Positions 33,089 to 40,805 of a DNA stretch of 64,000 bases are shown in pieces. The first letter of the stretch is position 1. Every line of letters starts with the position of its first letter. Source of the DNA: CAYUNE01 sp964446115 (GTDB taxonomy: Bacteria; Desulfobacterota; Desulfobulbia; Desulfobulbales; Desulfobulbaceae); assembly GCA_964446115.1 (NCBI GenBank), contig CAYUNE010000031.1, forward strand, positions 1 through 64,000, read 5' to 3'. The notes below the pieces were generated by a model. That model was given only the letters and a program-made list of their open reading frames with translations, was not told the DNA's origin and searched no databases. A program made the position numbers and the translations under genes.

Positions 33089-33217
33089 ATGCAAACCGAT
33101 CATGAGAGGAAAAGAGGCGGGCCATCGCAAAAAGAAAGGGAGACAACGACCCGCGCAAGAGATTTTCAGCGACGTAGCGACCATCAACGGACAAGGCAGG
33201 GGGCACATAAGTCATGA
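33089..33217 (+). CDS. Small basic ORF (42 aa), possible leader of the TauE operon
   Basis: The ATG at 33089 has a strong ribosome binding site (AAGGAGGAAAG), and the frame ends with a TGA that overlaps the TauE start (ATGA). The product is highly charged, with R/K/H/E/D in about half of all positions and no hydrophobic segment. It could be a coupling leader peptide or a small protein. The ribosome binding site and the overlap are the support; homologs in relatives would be needed to raise confidence. Confidence 0.5.
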   Translation: MQTDHERKRGGPSQKERETTTRARDFQRRSDHQRTRQGAHKS

Positions 33218-34146
33218 TACACATGTATTTACCCATCGCGGGAAACAGCGTGAATATCTTTCTCATTCTCGGCCTGGGCGGATTTGTGGGGCTACTCTCC
33301 GGCATCTTCGGGGTGGGGGGCGGTTTTCTGATGACTCCGTTACTGATGATGTTCGGGATTCCTCCCACCGTTGCCGCGGCATCCGATTCAAACCAGATCG
33401 TCGGCGCCTCCACCTCCGGAACGCTGGCGCACATGCGGCTTGGCAATGTCGACATTATGATGGGTGCCATGTTGCTGGTCGGCGGTATCGCCGGCGGCAC
33501 GCTCGGAGTACAGGTGATCAAACTCCTGCGGGCTATGGGCAATGCGGACTTTCTCATTGCCGTTACCTACGTGATCATGCTCGGCGGGGTCGGCGGTTAT
33601 ATGTTCTGGGAGAGCCTGCAGGGGTTGAAAAGTGAAAAAAAGAACCCTGCCGGGCAGGTACAGCCGGTCAAGAAGACGGCAAAGGAAAAATCCTTCATCC
33701 AAAAACTGCCGTTTCAGTATACATTTGAAAAATCCGGATGCGAGATCTCCATGCTCCTGCCTCTGGGATTCGGGATTCTTGTTGGTGTTCTTGCTGCAAT
33801 AATGGGTGTGGGCGGCGGTTTTATCATGGTCCCGGTTATGGTGTACCTCCTTCGCATGCCCATGCACGTGGTGGTGGGCACCAGCCTTTTCCAGATCCTC
33901 TTCACCTGTGTCAACGTCACGATCATGCAGGCCTGGAGCAACCATACGGTCGACTTTGTCCTGGCGGTCCTTCTCCTTCTCGGCTCCACCGTGGGGGCGC
34001 AGATCGGCACCGCCGTATCCAGGCGCCTCAAGGCTGATCAGTTGAAGATCATGCTGGCAACCCTTGTCCTGTTGGTATGTATCAAGATGATGGCCGGCTT
34101 GCTGATGACACCCGCAATCATGGTTGCCCTCAAAGGTGGGCATTGA
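33214..34146 (+). CDS. TauE/SafE-family membrane exporter (310 aa)
   Basis: TauE/SafE proteins export small sulfur or organic anions such as sulfite, sulfoacetate or related compounds; the substrate here is not determinable. Two homologous halves show the family glycine motif: GLLSGIFGVGGGFLMTPLL near residue 28 and GVLAAIMGVGGGFIMVPVM near residue 195. About eight membrane segments are present, with a charged linker of about 40 residues (LKSEKKNPAGQVQPVKKTAK) between the halves. It overlaps the small ORF by 4 nt and is followed by the TIGR02186-like gene after a 23-bp gap. Confidence 0.88.
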   Translation: MIHMYLPIAGNSVNIFLILGLGGFVGLLSGIFGVGGGFLMTPLLMMFGIPPTVAAASDSNQIVGASTSGTLAHMRLGNVDIMMGAMLLVGGIAGGTLGVQVIKLLRAMGNADFLIAVTYVIMLGGVGGYMFWESLQGLKSEKKNPAGQVQPVKKTAKEKSFIQKLPFQYTFEKSGCEISMLLPLGFGILVGVLAAIMGVGGGFIMVPVMVYLLRMPMHVVVGTSLFQILFTCVNVTIMQAWSNHTVDFVLAVLLLLGSTVGAQIGTAVSRRLKADQLKIMLATLVLLVCIKMMAGLLMTPAIMVALKGGH

Positions 34147-34169
34147 AGAGGCAACGGGAGGATAAGATA

Positions 34170-34940
34170 ATGAAACGATTAATAAATATAATAAGTATAT
34201 GGCTCCTCGCTTTCCTGCTGGGACCGGAACCGTCCATGGCGGCGTCAAAAACGGTCCGGTTTGAGCTTGCCGCATCAACAATCGAAATTTCCACATTCTA
34301 CAACGGCACCACAGTCGAGGTAACGGGATCTCTGCCGACGGACGCCGATCTCCTGCTCACTCTCAGCGGGCCGAAACATGATGTCGAGCTTAAGCTCAAG
34401 GGAAAGATGGCAGGTCTCTTGTGGATGAACAAAGCCGATGTGAAACTTGAAAATGTTCCCTCGGTCTACCAGATTTACACTCCGGAGGGGACATCATCGG
34501 AATTTCCCGGGCCGCAGTCGGGTATCGGCTACAAATCATTGGCCCGGGAAATCACCATCGAGCCGGAATCCGCAGATAAAATGTTCATCTTTGGCGAATA
34601 TGTAAAACTGATGGAAAAATCAGGCGTCTACGGTATCAACCGCGGCAGTGTCAGCTATGCTCCCGCAGGGGAAAAGAGGAAAAATTTTTCCGCCACTCTG
34701 AAAATTCCCCCGAAGATGGGTGCCGACACCTATCGGGTGGAGGCATTTGCCGTCAAGGACGGGGCCGTTGCGGCAAGCGCTGCAAAGGATCTCACCCTGG
34801 TACTTTCCGGTCTCCCCCGGGCCATTGCCTCCCTGGCCTTTGGTCGTCCCCTGTTGTTCGGAATCATGGCTGTATTTATCGCCGTGGCCACCGGCCTGAT
34901 CATCGGCGCTCTGTTCAAAGGCGGCGGTGGCGCCCACTGA
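34170..34940 (+). CDS. TIGR02186-like membrane-anchored protein (256 aa)
   Basis: A signal peptide (LINIISIWLLAFLLGPEPSMAA) is followed by a beta-rich periplasmic domain with TFYNGTTVEVTGSLPTDADL, LSGPKHDVELKLKGK, GLLWMNKADV and PSVYQIYTPE, then a single C-terminal helix (FGIMAVFIAVATGLIIGALF). These features match the family TIGR02186 / putative alpha-proteobacterial transmembrane proteins, which is often next to TauE/SafE genes; the assignment is from recall. It may assist the exporter. ATG 34170 has GGGAGGATAA upstream; the extra upstream codons overlap the TauE gene. Confidence 0.7.
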   Translation: MKRLINIISIWLLAFLLGPEPSMAASKTVRFELAASTIEISTFYNGTTVEVTGSLPTDADLLLTLSGPKHDVELKLKGKMAGLLWMNKADVKLENVPSVYQIYTPEGTSSEFPGPQSGIGYKSLAREITIEPESADKMFIFGEYVKLMEKSGVYGINRGSVSYAPAGEKRKNFSATLKIPPKMGADTYRVEAFAVKDGAVAASAAKDLTLVLSGLPRAIASLAFGRPLLFGIMAVFIAVATGLIIGALFKGGGGAH

Positions 34941-34976
34941 GAAGTCTTTCCGGATCTCCTGCAATAACAAGAGACG

Positions 34977-37541
34977 ATGAGTTTTTTGACCTCCATACAG
35001 CGATTCTTCAAAAGGAACAGGCATGAAACCGTGCCGTTTAAGATCCTCTTTGCGGAATTCAAAAAAAGTCTTGAACTCAATAACCAGATTCTCGACCTGA
35101 TCGCCGATGCCAACGATAAACTCAGCGGCGACTATATCTTTGATGAACAGTATATCCGGAACACCTGCCAAAAACTCACCGATCTCATCCGGCAGCTCAT
35201 CGTCACCATCAACCATCTGACGGATCAGAAATATTCGGACCTTTACACCAGCTTTCACCGCATCGAGGAGGAAATCGAGGCACTGCTCAAGGGGCAGATG
35301 CTCCCCCATGTCAACGAGTTCATACTGCCCTACAATGCCATCACCCGGAATGTAACCGATTCCGTCGGCGGTAAAAACAGTCATATTGCGGAAATCGGCT
35401 CCCGGTTTGGCCTCTCAATTCCCGAGGGATTCGCCGTAACAACCGCGGCGTTCAGCCGCTATCTGGAAGAAAACAACCTCTCCGGCCCGATAGACGCCAT
35501 CCGGACCCGCTGGCAGGAAAAGAAAATTCCCGTTGAAGAGGCGGCACGGCAAATCCAGCAACTGATCCGTGATGCAGAGGTGCCGACACGCCTCAGGGAG
35601 GAAATGCTGGCGGCGGCACGGCAAATCAGCAGAAAACTCAAGGCAGATAGTGCCTGCTTCGCCGTACGTTCAAGTGCCTTGGGGGAAGATGAAATTTCAT
35701 CATTTGCCGGCCAGTACCGCAGCTGTCTGAATATTCCCCTGGAGGAACTACCCCGGGCATACAAAGAGGTGATTGCCAGTCTCTATAGCCCGGAAGCCAT
35801 GGAATATCGGCTGCTGATGGATTTCAGGCCCCATGAAATCATGATGGCGGTGGCCTGCCAGCTGATGATCCCGGCAAAGTCCAGCGGGGTCCTTTACACC
35901 TATGATCCCGTGAACCCCGAGCGGGAAACCATGATCGTCTCGTCTGCCTGGGGATTGGGAGAGCCCATTGTCTCGGGCGAAGTCCCCACCGATCTCTTTG
36001 TCCTTGATCGCCGCCCCCCCTATGAGATCAGAGAGGTTCAGATTGTCCGTAAAGAAGAAAACATGGTGTTGAGGGGATGCGGCGGCACCGGGGTGGATGC
36101 CGTCAGGGAAGAGCAACGGGCCGAATCGAGTCTGAAAACGACACAGTTGCAGGAACTGGCGAAAATCGGCATGCAGCTGGAAAAATATTTCAAACGTCCC
36201 CAGGATATCGAATTTGCCGTGGACCAGAATGATCGAATTATCGTGCTGCAGTCGCGGCAGTTGCGACTGCAGCACGAACGGGCCCCACGAGCATGTGACC
36301 TCACCGGTATTGCGGGAAAATATCCGCTGCTGCTGAAGGAGAAGGGAATTGCAGCCATGGAAGGCATCGCCACCGGCCCGGCATGGGTTTTCACCGAGGA
36401 ACGGGATCTGAAAGATTTCCCCATGGGGGGCATTCTTGTTGCCCGTTATGCAACCCCGCAACTGGCCCGGGTTATCCATCGCGCCGCCGGCTTCATCACC
36501 GATGTGGGATCAACCACCGGACATCTGGCAACCGTTGCCCGGGAATTCCGGGTGCCGGCGCTGTTTAATACGAAAAACGGCACCGAACTCATTCCCCACG
36601 GCGGGGATATTACCCTGGATACCGAATGTTTGACGGTTTACAAGGGCATTGTGCCGGAACTGCAGTACTACAGCCTGCAGGAAGAACCCATTGAGGAGAT
36701 GTATGAATATCGCCTCCTGCGCCGGGTTTTGAGAAAGATCGAACCGTTGAACCTCACCGATCCTGCCGCCGACAACTTTTCTCCCCTTGGGTGCCGCACT
36801 TTCCATGACCTGACGCGTTTCGTGCATGAAAAGGCGGTTGAAACCATTATCGACCTCAACTTCTATCACGCCCATCACCGGGACACCCAGGCAGGCAAAT
36901 TGATATGGGAATACCCCCTGGACCTTATCCTCATCGACGTCGGCGGCGGTATTGAAGGGGAACATGACAGGGGCATCAGACCGGATCAGATCACCAGTGT
37001 CCCCATGAAGGCGCTGCTCAGGGGCATGTCCTGCCCGGGAATCTGGGACATGTCACCGGCAAAGGTGGATTTCAGCAGTTTCATGTCCAGCCTGACCAGG
37101 ACAACTCCCACCCGCAGCACCTCGCCGGAAGAGGTGGGGAGAAACCTCGCCGTGGTCTCGGCCGAATACACCAACATCAACTTCAGGCTTGGCTACCATT
37201 TTACGGTCATCGACGCCTATGTATCGGACAATATACTTGATAACCACATCTACTTCAGATTCTCCGGAGGGGTGACCGAAACCCTCAGACGGGCCCGCAG
37301 AACGCGTCTGCTGGCCAAAGTCCTCTCTTCAAACGATTTTCTCTGTGAAGTGCACGGCGATATTGTCACGGCAAGACTCAAAAGGACGGATCGAAACAGA
37401 ATGCTCCATTGCCTGTTTCTCCTGGGTCTCCTGGTTGGGTTCACCCGGCAACTGGACGTCCGGATGATCAGTGACGAGAGCATAGACACCTTTTTCAACG
37501 AGATCAAAACCATAATGGAGGAACAACATGGAAGAAAATAA
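34977..37541 (+). CDS. PEP/pyruvate-binding domain protein with unrecognised C-terminal domain (854 aa)
   Basis: It resembles PEP synthase and pyruvate phosphate dikinase. After a helical N-terminus (about 1-110), the PPDK_N ATP-grasp domain (about 120-440) shows SVGGKNSHIAEIG, CFAVRSSALGEDEISSFAGQ and DIEFAVDQNDRIIVLQSRQ. The mobile phosphohistidine domain (about 455-555) shows TDVGSTTGHLATVAREF, with the His of the GH pair as phospho-acceptor. The (beta/alpha)8 PEP/pyruvate barrel of PpsA is absent; in its place is a domain of about 280 residues with YTNINFRLGYHFTVIDAYVS and FRFSGGVTETLRRARR. The chemistry is therefore unknown. It overlaps the receiver gene by 14 nt. Confidence 0.8.
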   Translation: MSFLTSIQRFFKRNRHETVPFKILFAEFKKSLELNNQILDLIADANDKLSGDYIFDEQYIRNTCQKLTDLIRQLIVTINHLTDQKYSDLYTSFHRIEEEIEALLKGQMLPHVNEFILPYNAITRNVTDSVGGKNSHIAEIGSRFGLSIPEGFAVTTAAFSRYLEENNLSGPIDAIRTRWQEKKIPVEEAARQIQQLIRDAEVPTRLREEMLAAARQISRKLKADSACFAVRSSALGEDEISSFAGQYRSCLNIPLEELPRAYKEVIASLYSPEAMEYRLLMDFRPHEIMMAVACQLMIPAKSSGVLYTYDPVNPERETMIVSSAWGLGEPIVSGEVPTDLFVLDRRPPYEIREVQIVRKEENMVLRGCGGTGVDAVREEQRAESSLKTTQLQELAKIGMQLEKYFKRPQDIEFAVDQNDRIIVLQSRQLRLQHERAPRACDLTGIAGKYPLLLKEKGIAAMEGIATGPAWVFTEERDLKDFPMGGILVARYATPQLARVIHRAAGFITDVGSTTGHLATVAREFRVPALFNTKNGTELIPHGGDITLDTECLTVYKGIVPELQYYSLQEEPIEEMYEYRLLRRVLRKIEPLNLTDPAADNFSPLGCRTFHDLTRFVHEKAVETIIDLNFYHAHHRDTQAGKLIWEYPLDLILIDVGGGIEGEHDRGIRPDQITSVPMKALLRGMSCPGIWDMSPAKVDFSSFMSSLTRTTPTRSTSPEEVGRNLAVVSAEYTNINFRLGYHFTVIDAYVSDNILDNHIYFRFSGGVTETLRRARRTRLLAKVLSSNDFLCEVHGDIVTARLKRTDRNRMLHCLFLLGLLVGFTRQLDVRMISDESIDTFFNEIKTIMEEQHGRK

Positions 37542-37914
37542 TCGGACCAGCATACTCATCTTAGATGACGAACCCATTGTCAGCAAACGACTTAAACCGT
37601 CATTGGAAAAAAAAGGCTATAAAGTTGAAGCATTTACAACCAGCAGCGAAGCCTTGACAAGGGTGCGGGAACAACCCTTCGATATCGTCATTACCGATCT
37701 GAAGATGGAAGGAGTCGACGGCATGCAGTTTCTCACCGAGGTGAAAGAGATGTATCCGCAAACCGAGGTCATTGTCATTACCGGCTTTGCCACCATGGCC
37801 ACGGCAAAAGAGTCCTTCACCAAGGGAGTTTTCGACTTTCTTGCCAAGCCCTTCAAACTTGGGGAAATCGCCGAGGTTATCGCCAAGGCGGAAGCCAAAA
37901 TAAAAAAAAGGTGA
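37528..37914 (+). CDS. Single-domain response regulator (128 aa)
   Basis: A stand-alone CheY-like receiver with no output domain. The acidic pair is LDDEP, the phospho-acceptor is D57 (VITDLKMEG), the conserved Thr is in VITGFAT and the Lys in LAKPFK. Its start lies inside the last codons of the PEP-synthase-like gene, so expression is coupled. It could be phosphorylated by the kinase at the start of the cluster or by another kinase, and probably acts by protein contact. Length is normal. Confidence 0.9.
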   Translation: MEENNRTSILILDDEPIVSKRLKPSLEKKGYKVEAFTTSSEALTRVREQPFDIVITDLKMEGVDGMQFLTEVKEMYPQTEVIVITGFATMATAKESFTKGVFDFLAKPFKLGEIAEVIAKAEAKIKKR

Positions 37915-37943
37915 GACAACCAACATCCCTGTGAGGTGACACC

Positions 37944-38738
37944 ATGCTGAAAACACTTTTGTATATCAACGAGGACCTGCCCTCCAGCATAGCCCTGCGT
38001 TTTGTCGACTATTTGAACAAATTTGTCAAACTCTCCCTCCATCTGATCCATGTTGAAGAACCGGACGAGAAAGATCATGTCGGCAGAGGCTGGGTGCAGC
38101 GGGCCTGGGAGGACGGGGTTACGGCCAGCGGCCAACGGCTTGTCAATCGCATGCTGCGCACCGAAAATATTACCTGCCCCCTGGCCGGTCGCCCCAAAGT
38201 CTTTGTGGGAGAACGGGACAGAAAAATTCTCTATGAGTTGCGCAACGGTCTCTACGAGCTCTATGTGGAGGGATATCTCAAAACCGCGGATCCCGATCAG
38301 TTTTTCCAGATTTTGAGTTCACCTCTCTACACCAAGACTTCCTGTCCCATACTCCTTGTTAAAAATCTTTCCATCAGCAAAAAATGCGCCCTGCTCTGCG
38401 CCGACAGCGTCGACCCGCGCCTGCTGGTGGAAAAAAGCATGGAGGTGCTCGGAAACTCCGGCTTCAGCTTTGACATCGTCTATTTCAAATTCAGCGAGGC
38501 CCGGGAACTGCGCTTCCAGGACAGGAGTGAAGGCGGCATTCACCTGAAAATCACGGAAAACCTGCTCAAGGAGAAACAAAAAAAGATTGACGACATTACG
38601 GTTGTCTCCGGCACCCCGGAGCAGGTCGGCGAATATCTGAAAGAATATGCCGTGGTGGTCACGACCCTGCCCAAAAGAAAAAGCATGCGCATGCACGTCC
38701 TGGCAAACTCACTGGCATCCATCCTCCTGCTCCGGTAA
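37944..38738 (+). CDS. Divergent universal-stress-like protein (264 aa)
   Basis: Two tandem Usp-like halves are suggested: LKTLLYINEDLPSSIALRFVDYL at the N-terminus with SLHLIHVEEP, and a second half after residue 145 (KKCALLCADSVDPRLLVEKSM, DIVYFKFSE). Each half ends near a hydrophobic strand (CPILLVKNL, LASILLLR) like the Usp final strand. The ATP-binding G-x2-G-x9-G-S signature is not clear, so it may not bind nucleotide. GAGGTGAC precedes the ATG. Operon position after the receiver domain suggests a stress function. Confidence 0.6.
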   Translation: MLKTLLYINEDLPSSIALRFVDYLNKFVKLSLHLIHVEEPDEKDHVGRGWVQRAWEDGVTASGQRLVNRMLRTENITCPLAGRPKVFVGERDRKILYELRNGLYELYVEGYLKTADPDQFFQILSSPLYTKTSCPILLVKNLSISKKCALLCADSVDPRLLVEKSMEVLGNSGFSFDIVYFKFSEARELRFQDRSEGGIHLKITENLLKEKQKKIDDITVVSGTPEQVGEYLKEYAVVVTTLPKRKSMRMHVLANSLASILLLR

Positions 38739-38798
38739 CCGGCTCAAACAATCAAGTTACATCGCACCCGCTAACCCAGCAAAGATAAGGAAGATATC

Positions 38799-39650
38799 AT
38801 GAAGATACTCATTGCTCTGGACACAAGGGAGTACAGCAGAAAAATCATCAAGAACGTCGCCCGCCTGGCAGAAAACACCCTGGCGGATATCGTTTTTCTC
38901 TCCGTTCAGGAAAAATCGGACCAACCGGCGCAATCGGTTGCGACAACCCTGCTCAGATACCGGCAGGATTTCTCGACCTATTTCGCTTCCGACGAATCAC
39001 CCTACGCTGCTTTCCAGGATGAATCGTTCCGGAGCAGAGCGCCGGGTGACTGGTTCATGACATCCCGGGGTATCAAGGAGTTCAGCCTGAGAATAAGAAG
39101 CGGCTCAGTGGTAAAACAGATCATAAACGTGGCCGGAGAGGTGGAAAGCGACCTGATCATCCTCGGATGCAGCGGCAAGGGTGACGGCTGCGAGTGGGAC
39201 GGTGAATTAAATGTTCCATTGCGGGTGGCCGAGGATGCCCCCTGTTCCGTCATGGTGATAAAACAGGTGAAAAAAACCAATCAGCTCGTCACCATTCTCG
39301 ACCAGTCCGCGGTCAGCCAGGATTCGATGGAGCTCGTCAGCCAGATGGTGACCCTGCACGATGCGGGGCTGAAAATCGTCGGAGTCAAAGAAAAAAAGGC
39401 CCGTAAGGAAAGACGCCTGGAAGAGCGTATGGTCAGCCTCCTCAAATATTACAACGACCGGGAGATCAACACCTGGATCAAACTGATCAACAGCGAAGAA
39501 GTGCAGAGTTATGTCACCAGCTTGTCAAAAGAGGCCATTGTCGCCCTGTGGATGGGAGGGCAGCAGTCTCTGCTGAAAAAAATCTTTTCACGCACCATGG
39601 TGGACAGGTTGTTGGAAACCACACGATCGTCGTTGCTCATTCTCCGTTGA
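38799..39650 (+). CDS. Universal stress protein-like protein (283 aa)
   Basis: The N-terminal Usp domain begins MKILIALDTREYSRKIIK and contains VESDLIILGCSGKGDGCEW, a partial G-x-G ATP-type signature, and ends with APCSVMVIKQ. A second, more divergent half (QLVTILDQSAVSQDSMEL to LLILR) follows. It is the last gene of the cluster and shares the tandem layout of its neighbour, suggesting duplication. An AAGGAAG-type ribosome binding site lies upstream. The role in the cell is inferred only. Confidence 0.65.
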   Translation: MKILIALDTREYSRKIIKNVARLAENTLADIVFLSVQEKSDQPAQSVATTLLRYRQDFSTYFASDESPYAAFQDESFRSRAPGDWFMTSRGIKEFSLRIRSGSVVKQIINVAGEVESDLIILGCSGKGDGCEWDGELNVPLRVAEDAPCSVMVIKQVKKTNQLVTILDQSAVSQDSMELVSQMVTLHDAGLKIVGVKEKKARKERRLEERMVSLLKYYNDREINTWIKLINSEEVQSYVTSLSKEAIVALWMGGQQSLLKKIFSRTMVDRLLETTRSSLLILR

Positions 39651-39991
39651 TCCGCCCGATCGATTCTCACTTTTCCGGTAACGGCCGACCCCGTCATTCC
39701 CGCATGACCATGGCATAAATGTTGTGACTGTGATACCCTGTCACGGTATCCGCAACCCGTCTTGTGTAACCGATCACAGGACATGTAACCCCGCGGTATA
39801 TCATACTTCCAAACTGTAATTGGTCACAGATGCTGCAGATTTGCACGATCTCTCCCGGCCGCATAACGGGGATATAGCGGCCGGGAGAGATCATATGAGA
39901 ATGCGGTACCTGTGACCAATTACCGTCTTGTCAGCCCGGTGGAACGGCAACCGCCCCGGGGCAAGCAACTCACTTTTGCAAACGAGAGACC
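39651..39991. other. Intergenic region between the stress cluster and Sel1 gene
   Basis: No gene in 340 bp. It is mostly repeat R4 (39766-39924). Before it lies GTGACTGTGATACCCTGTCAC (39724 onward), an imperfect inverted repeat. No clear promoter for the Sel1 gene is seen; a GAGAGAC ribosome binding site precedes its ATG. Confidence 0.5.
39766..39924 (+). repeat. Dispersed palindromic repeat, copy R4 (reference copy)
   Basis: The most regular copy: outer segment GTAACCGATCACAGG ... GCGGTATATC (39766-39815), left arm 39816-39862, loop ATAACGGGGATATA (39863-39876), right arm 39877-39924 ending CTGTGACCAATTACC. The outer start, the left arm start (GTAATTGGTCACAG) and the reverse complement of the end are variants of one 15-bp sequence. 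Confidence 0.88.
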
Positions 39992-40696
39992 ATGAACAGG
40001 GATTCTTTTGATCAACGTTTTAGCGGTAAAGGTATATGGCTTGGAACCGTTCTCGCCCTTTGGGCCTTCTTGCTCATGGGACCGGCTGCAACCTCGCCCG
40101 CCCGGTCCGCAACCCTTGATGAAATCCGCTCAGCAGCCGGGGCCGGGGATGCCCAGGCCCAGTATGAACTTGGGTTCAGATACTTCATGGGCGGCGGGGT
40201 CACCCAGGATAACCGGAAAGCGGTTTTCTGGTACCGGAAGGCAGCCCGGCAAGGTCATGCCGAGGCCCAGAACAGTATGGCATTCATGTATCGCCACGGC
40301 AAAGGGGTGGAGCGCGATCAACAGGAGGCCCTCAGATGGACCCGAAAGGCGGCTGAGCAGGGACATGTCATCGCCCAGTGCGAACTGGGTTTTCACTACT
40401 ACCATGGACGGGAGGTGGAACAGAACTTCAGGCAGGCTGCCGCCTGGTTCACCAAGGCGGCCATGCGGGGGTTCGGCGAGGCTCAGGTGAATCTCGGCGG
40501 CATGTACGCCCGGGGCCAGGGCGTGCAGCCCAATGCGATCCTTGCCTATGCCTGGTGGACCCTGGCCGCCGAACAGGGTTATGACAATGCCCGCCTGGAT
40601 CGGGATGCACTGGCGACCCGGCTCGGTGCGGCCGAACTGGAAAAGGCGCAACGGATGACGGCAGAGTTGCGGAGCATCATCTCCCGACCGCAATAG
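39992..40696 (+). CDS. Exported Sel1-repeat (SEL1/TPR-like) protein (234 aa)
   Basis: Sel1-like repeats are helical protein-protein interaction modules. A signal peptide (LGTVLALWAFLLMGPAATSPARS) is followed by four repeats of about 36 residues with the pattern AQYELGFRYFMGGGVTQDN / A-WYRKAARQGHAEAQ. It ends shortly after the last repeat. The stop TAG lies in the loop of palindromic repeat R5 (CAATAG). No enzyme domain is present. Its partner cannot be inferred from position. Confidence 0.85.
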   Translation: MNRDSFDQRFSGKGIWLGTVLALWAFLLMGPAATSPARSATLDEIRSAAGAGDAQAQYELGFRYFMGGGVTQDNRKAVFWYRKAARQGHAEAQNSMAFMYRHGKGVERDQQEALRWTRKAAEQGHVIAQCELGFHYYHGREVEQNFRQAAAWFTKAAMRGFGEAQVNLGGMYARGQGVQPNAILAYAWWTLAAEQGYDNARLDRDALATRLGAAELEKAQRMTAELRSIISRPQ

Positions 40697-40805
40697 CCCG
40701 CTATGCGGCTGGAGGAGAGCGTGGTAAAGATGCGCCGCCCATGACCATTTACAGTCAGGAAGTATGATATGCCGCAGGGTTACACACCCTGTGATCGGTT
40801 GCCCA
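40689..40805 (-). repeat. Dispersed palindromic repeat, copy R5 (one arm)
   Basis: In reverse orientation: loop CAATAGCCCGCTATG, one arm ending CATGACCATTTAC, then the outer segment GCAGGGTTACACACCCTGTGATCGGTTGCCC. It contains the TAG stop of the Sel1 gene at one end and the TAA stop plus the last eight codons (VGNRSQGV) of the ABC transporter at the other. Confidence 0.8.
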
